A DNA stretch of 64,000 bases from the NCBI RefSeq assembly GCF_963678635.1, contig NC_087064.1, forward strand, positions 66,085,548-66,149,547. Reading direction: 5' to 3'. This document shows, in pieces, positions 24,889 to 37,599 of the stretch (position 1 is its first letter; every line of letters starts with the position of its first letter). A model generated the notes under the pieces. That model was not told the DNA's origin. It worked only from the letters and a program-made list of their open reading frames with translations, and did not search any database. The DNA is from Symsagittifera roscoffensis (lineage: Eukaryota; Xenacoelomorpha; Acoela; Convolutidae). The position numbers were made by a program, and so were the translations under genes.

Positions 24889-27232
24889 AAAAATTTCATC
24901 GCCTTCATTCATACGAAAAACCTCTACGCTCCTACCTAATCAGATGAGCCTAGATTTTCTTCTTACATATCGTCTTGAAAAAATGTTGATATTGTTAATT
25001 AAAAAGCGCCCAGTTATCGAATATTCTGTGCCAAAACTACCAAAATTAAGCTTAGATTTCATTTAAATGATGGGAAAAAACTGTCACTAAAATTGAATCC
25101 AGATAATCGAATCGTTAAAAAGTTCTTCGACAAAAATTTCTGGAAATAATAATGGCAAGCCCTCTTAGAGATAGGCTGTCCAACGAAAGTTTCCGGCCAG
25201 TCAAAATGTAGTTGATAACGCCGCGCCAGCCTGCTATATGTCTCGTTCAATCGACGTAATCGTTATCTATCATATTTTTCCCTCTCGACTGATCATACCC
25301 ATTATTGCTACTTTCACAAGTAGGCTAAGCACCTGTAAAGAAGTATCTCCTATGCCTAAGACTGTTTCAATGGACGTCATAAGGGTTTATCAAACATGTT
25401 AATGATCCCACAATCAAAAAAGTCTCCTCACTTCATGCTTCAAGACTTCTTTTATTACCGGATAAGCAGAGCGTTGATATCTGACCACGTGGACACAAAA
25501 TGGTACTTATATTTTTTATACGACACACCAAAAACCAGCAAGGAACCAAGAAGACAATTTTATCATGACCATGTGATATTGATATCTTTTTTGAACAAGC
25601 GGCGCTTTGATCGCCCCTTTGTAATAATTTTCATAGTTTTCTGACGCAGTTTTTGTTTGAAACCTCGCTTGCTTGATTCGTAACCTGCCGCTTGTCAACC
25701 AGAAAGGAAAATAAGCAATGAAGTAGGCTAACAAAAAACCTGCTGTGAAAAAATCGTTAAAAAGATGTCAAATAAAGGAACAGCGAGATTATTGCTAAAA
25801 GTTGTGATTTTGAACAAATAACAGATCAAATCTGATCAGCAAATAACAGATTAGCTGTGAAAAAAAAACCGTTTTAATGAATGTGATTTTAAAACACGTC
25901 CGTACTAATTAAATTTGGAATTGATTTATTTTCCAGTGGGAGAGCACTCCAATTTTTTTTACCAACAAACGCGAAGCTGCGCAAGCCGCATGCAGATTTA
26001 ATTTCTGATCTGCGAATAAGACTAGTACGTTTTAGGCAAGAGCAAAACTCGATAATATCTGCAAGATAAATCGAACTTCTTTCAGGCCAATAAACTGTTT
26101 ATTTGCCAAGTGTTATCAACTTGCAATCAGTCGTTCTTTCAATAGGAAGTCTGTGTAAGGAAGCACGTCATGTCGAAAACCATTTATATTACTCCACTTT
26201 CGAAACCCAAAAACAATACGACAGCTAGCATTATGTAGTCACTGGAATTTCTTTTATAGATAACGAGATCGAGATCAGCCAGGATATACTGTTGCAATAA
26301 TCTAGTCGGATAAGAATTAAGTTCCAGGTTATCATAAGACGGCTTCCGAATATCTGACACTGTAAAATTTTCTTAGCTGAAAATATAAAAGCTACAAACA
26401 GAATGAACCTGCTATTGTCAAATAAAAGTAGAAAAAACTTCCAAGAGTTTGGGAAGAAATAAAAGATTGACAGTTTTCCATTCACTGTAAAAGTGTCCAA
26501 CTTTGTGATATCTCGCGGACGACAATCTTGAGTGTTTCCAACATTGCATGACAAACTTGCATATCCAAATCAATTAGATGACTTCCATATCATGCTCAAT
26601 TGGACTAACGGAATTGATTTTAATTGATGATACGGACAAATAAAGCGTGGTATCATCAGCACGAACTTGATAATTTAAATTGGGGCAATTTACAGCTGTC
26701 GATTAGAGGATGAGGTGCCACTGCCGTGTCAGTAGTATCTTCAGTTGAAAATTTAGATGCAACAATTACTTTTTGACGCCGATTCGAAAGGTATATTATG
26801 ACCAGATACAAACAAAGTGAACAGATTTGATCGCCGAAAAATTTATTTGGTTTAAGGTTCTGTAAGTCTGCCTAACATCACATTTTAAAGCTTTCTCCAA
26901 TGATATTTCATTATTCACTAGTACGTTTGAATTTCTTATCTCTATAATATTACTTTTATGCTTTATGGCCTGTCTAGTGATTACAATATCAACTTTCAGC
27001 TTTATCTTTTCCTTATTCCTGGTAAACCTTGTTTTGAAAAAAAAAAATCGGCTGCTAAACACTTTTTATTTTCGGCACTCTTGTACTGAGACACTTGTAC
27101 TGAATCTTGAGTGAAACAATTTTTTTACTCAACTGTTTATCGCCTATTTCGTTCAATTAGCCGCGCAAATGCGTTCATTTTGTTTGTTTTGCTTATTATT
27201 GATTTTAGTGTTTAGAGCAGACCCAAATCTTC

Positions 27233-27689
27233 GGGGCCCAGGAAATTAGACGATAAGCAAATTAGACGGATGCTACAAAAAAGGAAATAAGACGATTTTT
27301 TTACATATCTGGCATTTTAGACGTCACTGCTATGAAAAGGAAAGGGCCAACAAAATTTTTTTAAGAGTCAAGTTTCAAAAATACAAAAAGAACAAAATGA
27401 CATCATCTATCAAAACAATTAGTTCAAATGAACATTAAATGTCAAAGCCGAATATAACAGGAGTTTTGAATTGAATCAATTATTCATAATTGACATGTAA
27501 AACTTTTTGGCCACCGCAATTTAACCGTTGTCTGCAAACAAGTTTATTTTTCTCACGCAATTTGTCTGCAAACAATTTTAATCTCCCTCACTTTCAACTA
27601 TTTTCTCACAATTGCAGTTTTGCAAAATCTATTAATTACCTTTTAAGTGCCTCCGTCTAATTTGCTTATCGTCTAATTTCTCAAATCCC
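27233..27689. mobile_element. MITE-like element 1 with 16-bp iterons in its TIRs
   Basis: The left TIR starts GGGGCCCAGG and contains AAATTAGACG twice, 16 bp apart (27243 and 27259). The right TIR at 27648-27689 is its inverted copy (CGTCTAATTTG, then CGTCTAATTTC). Flanks AAATCTTC (27225-27232) and ATATCTTT (27690-27697) agree at 6 of 8 positions, a decayed 8-bp target duplication. There is no coding capacity. Confidence 0.7.
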
Positions 27690-27703
27690 ATATCTTTGTC
27701 ATT

Positions 27704-28129
27704 GGTGGCGTCCCTCATGCTTGAAGGACCGAATGCTTGAAACTAATTTTAGCTTACTTTCAGCCAATCAGAATTGAGTATTCAAAATCTCAAAGTAAAT
27801 CGCGAAAATCTCTAAGTAAGAAAATAAATCCAGGCAATTAGTGTTAATATTGACCGATTAGATAATAAGCAGATGAGTTTTCAAGACTGAAAAAATTCTT
27901 ATGATTTTGACCTCATTAATCTTGTTGATTATCTGAATAGTATTGCAGTTGCAACCCGCAATTTGTTATAGATGTTTTTTTTTATTATTTTCCACTGATT
28001 TAATACATTTTCTGTTGATATTGACTTCGATTTTGTGAGAAAGGCATTTAGCCAATAGAAACGCTTAGCGATTTTGATTGGTTGAAATTTTTCAAGCATT
28101 CAGTCCTTCAAGCATGAGAACCCTCCCCT
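27704..28129. mobile_element. MITE-like element 2 with 16-bp iterons in its TIRs
   Basis: The left TIR starts GGTGGCGTCC and contains ATGCTTGAA twice, 16 bp apart (27718 and 27734). The right TIR (28090-28128) is the inverted copy (TTCAAGCATTCAGTCCTTCA then AGCATGAG). Flanks TTGTCATT (27696-27703) and TTGCCATT (28130-28137) match at 7 of 8 positions, a good 8-bp target duplication. Confidence 0.75.
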
Positions 28130-28278
28130 TTGCCATTTATCCAATTTAGTCCAATTATTTGTCTCAACAAAACACATGAAAACTGATTTATTGAAAAATC
28201 AGTTCAAAAACAATCACAATCAAAAAGGCTCAAACCTAACTTACAAACATATTTATTACAATTTCAGACGTCTCATAT

Positions 28279-28498
28279 GGTGGTATATAAACCAGCCGAA
28301 GTATAAACCATCCGAAAATGCGTAATAGCTTAATAAAAGTTAAGTAACAATTATGTTAAATACACTAACACTAGCTCGTTAGTGTAAACAGTTGTTCAAG
28401 TCTTTCAAATTTCATTGATATGACATAACATTTCGGCTGGCTTATATATTTGTCGCATTTTCGGCCGGTTTATACTTCGGCTGGTTTATTCACCCTTG
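28279..28498. mobile_element. MITE-like element 3 with 16-bp iterons in its TIRs
   Basis: The left TIR starts GGTGGTAT and contains ATAAACCA twice, 16 bp apart (28287 and 28303), each followed by a CCGAA core. The right TIR (28457-28494) is the inverted copy. Flanks TCTCATAT (28271-28278) and TATCATAT (28499-28506) match at 7 of 8 positions. It sits just downstream of the RFC5 stop codon and may overlap its 3'UTR. Confidence 0.78.
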
Positions 28499-28546
28499 TA
28501 TCATATGCAGGGTTAAAAAGAGTTTTCACGACTTGAAATAAAACCG

Positions 28547-31500
28547 CTATGAAGCAGCCGCTAGCTCTATGGCTTCGTGTCTTGCAGTCGTAAAAGAGGC
28601 AACCAAAGCAGTAAGCTGCAAGAACTCAGACGCTCCGGCGAGCAACCTTTCCTCAATATCTGCCATTTTAGACAACAATTTACACTTAACAGCATGTGGA
28701 AAGTCAATCTTCACACAGTACAGATGAACTTGAGTGATAATATCCTGTAAAGAGTATCCTTTGGTAGAACAAAAATCGAAGATTCCGTCGACACAAGCCG
28801 AGAACTCTTTATTGAGGAGCCACTGGACGATGGTGTTGATGTCTTGCTTTGAGGGGTTCCCTGTACAGACGTAGACGGACTCTTCGTCCACTGTTTTGTA
28901 CGCAGTTGCACAAGACTGAAGGATGTTCAGAGAACGACGCATGTCTCCTAAACAGGACAACGAGTAAATTATATCTCTCATACGAGAACGCTGACGCATA
29001 ATTCATCACTAACTAGATTAGCAGAACTTGATAACTGATAAGCATCAACATCAAAAAAAGTGTTTCTAAAACAATTTAGCGGGCAATGAAATCATTTTTA
29101 AACATCTTTGAGCACTCGGCGTCGGCACTTGAATTACATGAAAAAAAAAATTAAGCATGTCTTTGGGGAGTTTTTTAAATGCATGATTTAAACATATTTT
29201 TTAAGAATACTAGCGTATTTGAAGCAGTCTGTTTCGTTCCTTACCAGTGGCTAGACTCAAGATGGCGTTTAACCCTTCTTCAGTCACAGTCACTTTCTCA
29301 GATTCGATCACATGTCTGATTCGGGGCATCATCTGTTCAGCTGTCAGGGGTCCGAATCGAAACCTAGTGCACCTAGAAGAAACACACACACTCGAGTTAT
29401 TCGAACATGATTCCTTAAACAATGTATGCAAGCCCAATAAAAAAAATTACTTCATTTTAGCACATACTGCATACACATCCCAAAATTTGTAGATTTCCGC
29501 AAAAAACCAATGACTTTCGTAAGCTGTTAGTTTATGTTGAGTTAAATTAAAATAGAATCCCAGATTCCACGGAAAGTTTTGTTTAGCTAAAAAGACCAGA
29601 AAATGACAAAATTAGAAATCTTTCTGACCTGGATTGGATGGCTGGTATGATCTTGGACAGGTAATTACAAATGAGACAGAATCGCGTATTCTCCGTGTAC
29701 TTCTCCATCACTCTCCTGAGAGCATTCTGGGCATCATTAGTCATCGCATCCGCCTCGTCCAGAATCACAAACTTGAACTTCTTGTTAAACATAGTACGAG
29801 TGCTGGCAAAGCCCACTATCCGTTCACGTACTACTCCGATTCCTCTGTCGTCCGATGCATTCAGTTCCAGCACTTGAGACTGGTAGTCTCTTGGATATAG
29901 TTGCTTCACAAGAGCCAGAATTGTAGATGTTTTACCAGTACCTGAAAGTCACTAACTTTGAGGATGGAGCTGGCGCCGAAAAAAAAGCAACTATTTGGTA
30001 AGAATTTTTACGTGCCTTAAACGCTTTTTGGCCTGTTTTTTTTCTTTCAAAAACTTTTCTGCGAAAAATCGGCTAAAACATCGTCTTTATAAGGTTTTAA
30101 AAGAGCTCGGAAACCAAATTTGCGCGACCAAAAAAATCATCAAAATTTTCGAAAAAAAATATGAACATCCACCCGCCGCCCTCGCGAAAATTCTTATCTA
30201 CCCCTGCCTGAGACCATCCTTAATTGATAAAAATTTCAAGATTAGGCGGTTGGTGGGCCAGCATGCTCCGTTGTCTATCCATTCCGGTATTTGATTAAAT
30301 GCTGATCTACTAATTTATTTATGGCAAAAATTGATTCTTTCTTTCCTTCAATGAACTCGAATTTAATTCTAAAAAAGTACAACAAATAACAAAATCACTC
30401 GCTTAAACGTTGTTCAACTCAATTTTTTAAACTATTAAGTCTCTCGATTTGTTTCTAAATACTGTTGTTGGCATTTCTCTCGACAACTCTAATTTCTCTT
30501 TTTTCTTTGGAATTTTGAACAAACCTATTTTTTCAAGCTAAAACCAGATTTGAACCCGATCGAGCTGGCTATTTTCCGAAATATGTAGGAAAAAACGAGA
30601 TGCACCAAAATTTTCCTATGTCTCGATAAAAGAAAACTAGGGCCCAGCTAAAGCTGGAAATACCTGTTTGATATTTTTTGATTGTTATACTAATAAGGAT
30701 AAAATGGGTAAACTCAAAATTTCAAAAATAGGACTTTGCCCTAAACCTTAGTTGTTTGTTTACTTAAATAAGTTTAGAAATTTACCAAGGACATAACAAT
30801 TTTCTGATTTAAAAAATAAAGAGTAGCTACTGCTGGTTTTCTCGAGTGTACACTTCATCTAAGAATTGGCAGGGTAGTTTTCGAGAAAAGTCAAAAAGTT
30901 TAAAAAAAAGACGGTCAAAGTTTGAAAAAACATTGAAATTTTTGAGGCCATAACTTTATTTTGAAAAATTGGAAGTGGCCGCTTATGCAGGTAGGCTTTC
31001 AACAACCTATTGTTTCGATTAAACCCTTGATATCAGAATTGGCAGGATAGTTAGAGATAAATCAAAAAATTTCCAAAAACCTGTCAACAAATCAAAGTTT
31101 GACTTTTCCAAGGGCCATAGCTTTTCGTGTAAAAAAAGATGGGCGTAGCCGCTGATTCACATATCCCGTTAATTTGATTGAACCCAAATTCTCAAAAAAC
31201 TACAAAAAAAAGTCAAAAAGTTGCAAAAATCGAAACTCGAGGGTCGTTACTTTTCCGAGGGCCATTACTCCGAGTGCGAAACAATTTTGGCGTAGCAGAG
31301 GGCAGATTTGCACAACCCGTTCTATTCATTGAACCCTAAAATCTCAGTTTTGAGAAGGCGGTTTTTGGGGAAAAAATCCAAAAATATGGGTCAAATATTT
31401 CCCCACCGACATTTTTGAAGGCTGTAGACAGTTGGGTAAAGTAAAAAAGACTAGGGCATTATGCAGGCACACAGGGGAATAGGCAGTCCTTCATGGAAAC

Positions 31501-32481
31501 TCCTCTTTTGAAAATCGATAAAATCAGTTTCTGAGAAAATCAATAGGGCAGTTTTTGAGCTACATTGAAAAAAGTTTCCAACGCTTCTCAAAAACCCAAT
31601 TCCATACATTTTCATAACGCCTGTTTTTATCAAACAGAAATTCTAGGAAAACTACCAAGCGAGACATTTGAATGTTAAATTAGCAACGGAACAAAACTTA
31701 CGAAACTGAAACCAAACTTACGACTATCTTTAAGCAGCAACCAGTTGAGCCGATAGAAAAATTGACTTTATATAAAAAATTAAGTTTCAAGTCCCATCTG
31801 AAACTACAATAAACAACACTTTCAACCACCATCGTACTTGTTTAGAGCACATGAGTACTTGATGTGGCAACTATGCCGACAGAACTTGAGCAGACAAACG
31901 AAATGCCAACAAATCAATTTCTATCGGAAAAAAATTCAATTTCATACAAACTGAAAAATTAGAATTGTTCCAGGATTCGAACCCCAGACCTTAGGGTGCA
32001 AAATCAACCACGTTACGTCCGGGCCAAGTGGAATCTGGAAGTCTTTATGTTTCATAATTAAAGCAAGGGCAAATTCTTGTACCAAAATTAGTTTAGGGGA
32101 AAAGAATTCTCGCATGTGTAAATAATGTCTGGAGAAGTATGAGTAGTAATTGTTTATACCAGGTGGTCCGTAAAACAGCAGATGTGGCAACTGATCCATG
32201 TCAATGAACTTCTGAATAGTACTCGTAATATCCTGGTGTGAAATCAAATCGCCCAACACTGCTGGTCTATACTTCTCCACCCACGGCAACAGGTTCAAAT
32301 CTGTGACTTTGGCCAATTTATTTTTGGGTGCGATAGAAGCGGTTGTTGTTGTTTCACTTTTTGACGGTTCAGACACGACTGTGATTTCGGCGTCGGAGGA
32401 TGACACAACGACAATATCTTCTTGCGCTTCGTTTGCGGTATTTGTTTCCATTGGAGTATCTGATTCAGTTTCAGCAGGCAT
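28547..32481 (-). CDS. RFC5: Replication factor C subunit 5 (clamp-loader ATPase)
   Basis: Coding exons: 32481-32160, 29941-29629, 29372-29245, 28947-28547; 1164 nt, 387 aa, all phases consistent. It is an AAA+ subunit of the RFC complex that loads PCNA at primer-template junctions in the nucleus. Seen in order: LPWVEKYRP box, Walker A GPPGTGKTST split by intron 1 after the second glycine codon base, the ELNASDDRG box, Walker B VILDEAD, the CLICNYLSKIIPAIQSRC region with the SRC arginine-finger motif, the GDMRRSLN sensor-2 helix and the C-terminal collar. The subtype call rests on the ISHQDI..TIQKF N-terminus and the CTG(N/H)P segment after sensor 2. A 55-residue acidic extension before the core is unusual for RFC5. 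A TTTCTTCTTTCAG acceptor lies 8 nt before the ATG. Confidence 0.95.
29942..32159. other. RFC5 intron 1, repeat-filled
   Basis: This 2.2-kb intron contains a repeat related to the ADAM intron at about 29970-30215, a long degenerate satellite-like repeat at about 30590-31630 (copy of 11040-11600) and a SINE at 31866-32040. I see no coding sequence. Confidence 0.65.
31866..32040 (-). repeat. tRNA-derived SINE in RFC5 intron 1
   Basis: The minus-strand head (plus GGATTCGAACCCCAGACCTT at 31974) is followed by a body ending TGGCAACTATGCCGAC on the plus strand. It is the same family and orientation as the copy at 20641-20815, and co-oriented with RFC5. Confidence 0.75.
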
Positions 32482-35455
32482 TTCTAACTCTGAAAGAAGA
32501 AAATACTTATTCCATTCAATTCTAATATCAACAGAGTCAATCATGAGCACTAGTTTTTAGTGCTCAGTATTATGTATCTTGGAAGAACAAAAATAACAAT
32601 TACATTGGTTAGCTGCACCTTTCAAAATAAATACTTAAGGCCACGCTTTCTAGACGGTCCCAATCTCTGATACTCTTCTAAAAATATTTATTTCATTTTC
32701 ACATTCTACGTGGAATAATAGATCTGTCCCAGTCAGCTGTGTTACTGCCAGTCAAGTTTATTGACTTCAGTTGTGAGCGAAGAACAAGCAAAATTCTTCG
32801 AAGGTTTTAGAAGCAAAGTTCATTTGGCTTTACAGCTCTCTTGAAAAAACCTCAACTTTCGAAATTCAAAGAAAAAAATAGATGACATTTAATCTATTTG
32901 AATTTCTTGAACGATTTATGACCGGCGCTTTTCCACAAAAATAACCCAATTTGAGAAAACTTGATCAACAGGTAAAGTTTTTATTCCGCTGGAAATCTAA
33001 AAAATAAATTCCACTTTAGAAACTGGGAATAGTTCACGTTTTTTGCGCCATTTCCACGTTCGTATTTGAAGAGTGCTATTTAAGTCACTTTAAGCAGATG
33101 AATTTCAATTGTACTCAAATTGTGCATATATACCTAAGTGCATTCATATATGCATCAATATGTATGAATGCACATTTGTAGTTATTAGAGCATTTTAAAA
33201 AAAATTTCCTGAAAAAAACACAAAAAAATCAGCAAGTCCTTTATAAGAGTCTTCACTGCGTTCATTACTCTTAATAACTTGAATCTGCTAAGGCAAACAA
33301 GCCGATACAAGCTTCGCAAATAATTCCATTGGCAAACGAAACTATCTTGAAAAAAAAAACGAATATATTACACAGAGGCGAAGTTGCACTTCGCATACAC
33401 AAGCAAAAAATATGACCGATAATGCTACTGGGAAAAACTAAATGAGAAAAACTTTGAGTCTACAAAATTTCCTAAGTGACGCACGCCAACTATGACGCAT
33501 TAGCAGTACCAGTCAATTTGAAAAAAAAAAGGAAATTTACCAACCAACCAGCCTCAATTTATAGAGCAGTCTATGGAGCAGTAATAACATGAAAAATTTA
33601 AATGATATAAAAATAAAATGATTTTTTTTTAATTTGAATTTTTTTTGTGTGAGAATCATCCCCCTACACGCCATATTAAGTACAAAATGATAAATTTTGC
33701 TCCTAGTAACAAATCAATTATGGCAAATAAGCTTCCTTGCACAAATTTGGAACGATTTCTAAGACGGAATGAATCTCCGCTTACGCGTTAATAGTGCGAA
33801 ATATATCGCTCGTTAATTGTTCTCAATTGGCCAAAATGGCAATCTTAAACCCCCATAACTTTACAAAAAATAATTACAGGTGAAATATCTTTTCAAATTT
33901 AGCTTTCGAATGAAATCATGAAAAAAATCAGTCAAAAATGGCTAGTTAAAAACTCGAAATTTGTCAAAAGAAAAAAAAAACACCCCGAACACAAATATTC
34001 GGTTATTTTCGTTACGAAAGTCGGAACAATTATAGGTCTTAATATCCCTAGCATTGGCTGTACTTAATAGTTGGTTGTTGATCAAAATGAACACTTTCAG
34101 AATGAACACATTTTTTCGCGGCAACATTTGCGTCGCAACAATATTTGCGACTTAGGTTGGAAAAAAGATAGTTCATACTATAACTTAAGCATTGCTTGTG
34201 TAATTAGCCACCGGTGAAAAAGCCTGTGGCATTTTCGTTTTTGACCCACGTCTGGTTGATATCCAGGCAAAACGAACGACGTAAGAGAGCGCAAGTAAGC
34301 TGATAACGCCCAGCGATAAACCTTGCTGGCCAAAGATAATATCTGCAAAAACTCGAAGCTGCAATTTGCATACACAAGCTAAAATTCAAGCTCAAACATT
34401 CGAAAAATAAAAAAAATTAAGTCCCCTCAATTTTTTTTGCAAATCGGTTCAATGAACATACATTGATGGTTTAACAAACAAACACGTTTCCACTACGCCA
34501 TTTAGGTCTAGCTCAAACTTTTTTGCAAGCTTTTATGCGCCATTTACAATTTTGTTCCTCGAGATGATAAATTTTTGTTAGCTAATGATGCAATGCAGTG
34601 AAATCAAAACTAAACGGCCAACATAAAAATTTGAATGTGGAACAATTTTAGCCCTTCCCGAACGAATAGCCACAAAAATAGCCCCGCTCCTATTTCGCAA
34701 GCTATAATTAGTTGCATTTATAAAAAGCGACAAATCGACGACTACAGATGGGCGACAAGCTAAAAACCTTCGCTCAGATTAAAAAGATCGAAGATTCAAA
34801 TTAAAGAAAAAAAACTGAATATCGAAGTCGAAAGATAACGTAGCTTGATAATGTTATTTTCCATTTTGTCACCTTGGCAGCACATTCTCTGGTGGCAATT
34901 AGAGCACGCTTAATTTCCATGGTGTTCTTTCCTAGGTAATTAGATTCACTTGTCTATCGAGGGATGGGCGCACATCATTCTCATCTGAAGTTACTCTGCC
35001 CACCCTCATAAGCCATCTACAGTGAAGTAAATATTAAGAGCATTGTTTAAAGTTGCCAAATAAACTTGGGCATTTTAGCGAATTATTTAACATCCTAAAA
35101 TCCCTGTACATTAATTGGGTTGTACTGCATGCATACCAACCTCAGAGTATGAGCAGAAAATTGAGTCACTGCGTAATAATAGCAATAAAAACTGTTTTTG
35201 ATAGATTTCACTTTGTTAATTCGTACACTAGACTATTGAACACTTATTTACACGTTCAAGTGAACTTTCATATGAACAAATGATAAAAAAAAGACAGTTA
35301 AAGTTTGATCATGACAACTTGCCGAACTTCTATTTCAATAAAAGAGCATCTAACTCTCTTGTTCTCCATCTGTAGCATGAGGCCGAATTCAGAACCTCGT
35401 CGATCGAAATCAGACGAAAAAGGTGTGAAGGGAAAACACAATTAGGCTGCTTGGA
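32482..35455. other. Spacer between ZCCHC10-like gene and RFC5
   Basis: AT-rich, with the second copy of the hairpin-ended dispersed repeat (33369-34203). No exon is convincing. The RFC5 5' end must lie just right of 32489 if its leader is trans-spliced; otherwise a 5'UTR exon is hidden here. Confidence 0.5.
33369..34203 (+). repeat. Dispersed hairpin-ended repeat, copy B
   Basis: The left palindrome GCGAAGTTGCACTTCGC, ATATGACCGATAATGCT and the right-end TGCGACTTAGGTTGG, then AAGCATTGCTTGTG, match copies A and C. It includes GCTTACGCGTTAATAG, which is shared with copy C (41331) but missing from copy A. Confidence 0.75.
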
Positions 35456-37599
35456 CTATTTGGTCTTCCGTCTTTTTGCTTTCTTTTTTCCTTTTGAGCT
35501 GGATGAAGATGAAGATGAGGAGGAAGAGCCCGAATCACTAGAGGATCCCTTGTAAAAAATAAGAGTATTCAAATATCTTAACAAGTATAGCCGGTTACTG
35601 TGCCAGTAGCACAGAATGTTCCGAACATCGTCTTAAAAAAATATATATATATATTTTTTCAAATTAGGGTCGTTTTTTCGGCGTGGTCTGATAAAATGAT
35701 CATAACGAAAAACTAGAGCTCATGCATTTTCGACAGTTTTATTCAAATAAACCAAATTGGAAAACAATTTTTTGTAGAAAAATTACTAGAAAAACAAAAA
35801 AAAATTTTGGAACGTCATTCGAATCACGACTGAGAGGGCTTTAACATGATATATCACTCAACCCAGTCCGATGATTATTTGTGGTACCTGATTTTGCGTG
35901 GAAAACAAAAAATTGAATCACACCCCAATAGAAAGTTCCTCCCTATTGTCAATGGTCGGAACAATAACTAAAAAAAAACATTTCTCCCAATTAATTTGCG
36001 CATTCAAATTTTTTTAAAATGAACATCGCTAACAGTTGGTTGGAAAGGGTTTAAAACAAGAAAATTGAAAAAGGTTGATTAAAAATGTTTGAACATTTTT
36101 GAACTTTCGAGTTGATAAGAAAAAACATATCAGGTTAAAGCTCTTTAAAATTAAAATTGTTTATGAGCGGCTCTTTTTTCTTAACATTATCCAAACTAGA
36201 GAAAACTGAATCAGTAGAAAATTTTTATTCCTTGAGGTCTTGAAAATTAAAGCCCATATTTGAAAACTAGAAGTCAATTACGTTTTCAAACAATTTTAAA
36301 CAGTTAATGTTCAATAAAGGAGTTTGCCTTCCTTTTAACAAATGAGTTTGAATTTAACTTAGAAAGAAAACAAAGTCAAACCGAACAAGAGCATATTTGG
36401 CGTGCCCAAAAACGAGAAAAAAATCATCGCGACCAACATAAGAAACAATCACTTCGTTCTTTTTTACTTGATAAAATCCGATATATTGGGTGCTTGACGC
36501 AATAATCTCTTATATATCACAATGCCAGAAAGAAAAGCTAAGTCGAAGGGAATCAGCAGAAAACACAGCAGTACAGAAAAACGGTGTAGGCTGATGTTTA
36601 GGCTAATTTGACCAAAAATATATTCCTCTTACTGAACTACTGCTGCCTGAAGATGAGTCACTGTCCGAGCCTCTGAAACATCAAATTGCAATGTGATAAT
36701 ACTAACCTCATATGAAGGGAAAAAAATGATTACAATAAAAATACGAATTGATACTAAATTTTCTTATTTCATGGTTTCTTTTTGGAATTTTTAAAATTTA
36801 ATACACGTTACAACCAACAGACGAATCATGGCATATTATTCAACTAACTCACTGACACTGCCAAAGAAATTTTAAATAAAATTTTAATTTGGTAAAACTT
36901 AAATTGTATAAATTTTAAATTGAACTTCATTAAATTAATAAATTTAAACTTACGACGATGATTCCTCGGCATCCAAATGTGCCTTAAGCATACGAAGTGC
37001 GTCTGATTCCCCAGCAGTTTCTTTGTCTGCTTTGGCTGTGCTCTCCTTCGATTCTGAGCCTGGCTTCGGCACCAGCGGCAGTCCACTTCTCATTCTCTTC
37101 ATGTCCGTCTCGTACTGTTTAGTTCTTGTGCTTCGCTCCAATATTTTGCGCTGGCCCTGAAACCCATCACCCAAAAACTAGTATCACATAATACCTGATA
37201 CTTATGTTTGAGACATAAAACGCCTTTAAAGGTTAAACCATCCAACAATTTTCGATGATAGCCTTCCTTTTAACAATTCTTGATTTTCATAATTCATTTT
37301 TTTTACATGAAACCGAGCAGAATTGTTTGCATGAAAAGCTGATCTGCATTTGATTCATTTTAAGTCATAATACAATAATAAAATCTATTTCTAGTTCTTT
37401 GAAAGAAAATGTTTTCATTATTGTACCGGTCAATGGTTATTGTCCGTGCTACCAACAAACAGCAGGTGCAACGAGGTATAATATACTTCTACTCAACTGA
37501 CTGACCTTGCACTGGTAGGACCAATGTCCCTTTTCCAGACACTTCTGGCACTTGGCATTTGCAGACGAGATCTCATTCGATATCCTTCCAGACACATCA
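35456..37599 (-). CDS. ZCCHC10-like zinc-knuckle protein (5' end missing)
   Basis: Exons found: 37599-37506, 37156-36954, 36672-36633, 35548-35456, with matching phases and GT-AG borders. The first holds one CCHC knuckle, CQKCLEKGHWSYQC, directly followed by the GQRKILERSTRTKQYE segment, which resembles the start of the conserved block after the ZCCHC10 knuckle. The rest is a low-complexity tail: SESKESTAKADKE, then Ser-rich and Asp/Ser runs, ending in a basic KGKKKAKRRKTK, a likely nuclear localisation signal. Family members are small nuclear or nucleolar proteins of unclear function. The incoming phase of the knuckle exon (2) shows that at least one upstream coding exon exists; I could not identify it between 37600 and 38784. 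Confidence 0.78.

Larger units (their letters stand above)
21723..28546. other. Long gene-free, transposon-rich spacer
   Basis: No host gene is supported over 6.8 kb. It contains a deleted BEL/Pao element (22124-23141), repeat fragments (23713-23945), a 399-bp tandem duplication (24091-24888), and three adjacent MITE-like elements (27233-28498). The stretches 24900-27200 are AT-rich with short frames only. Confidence 0.6.
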
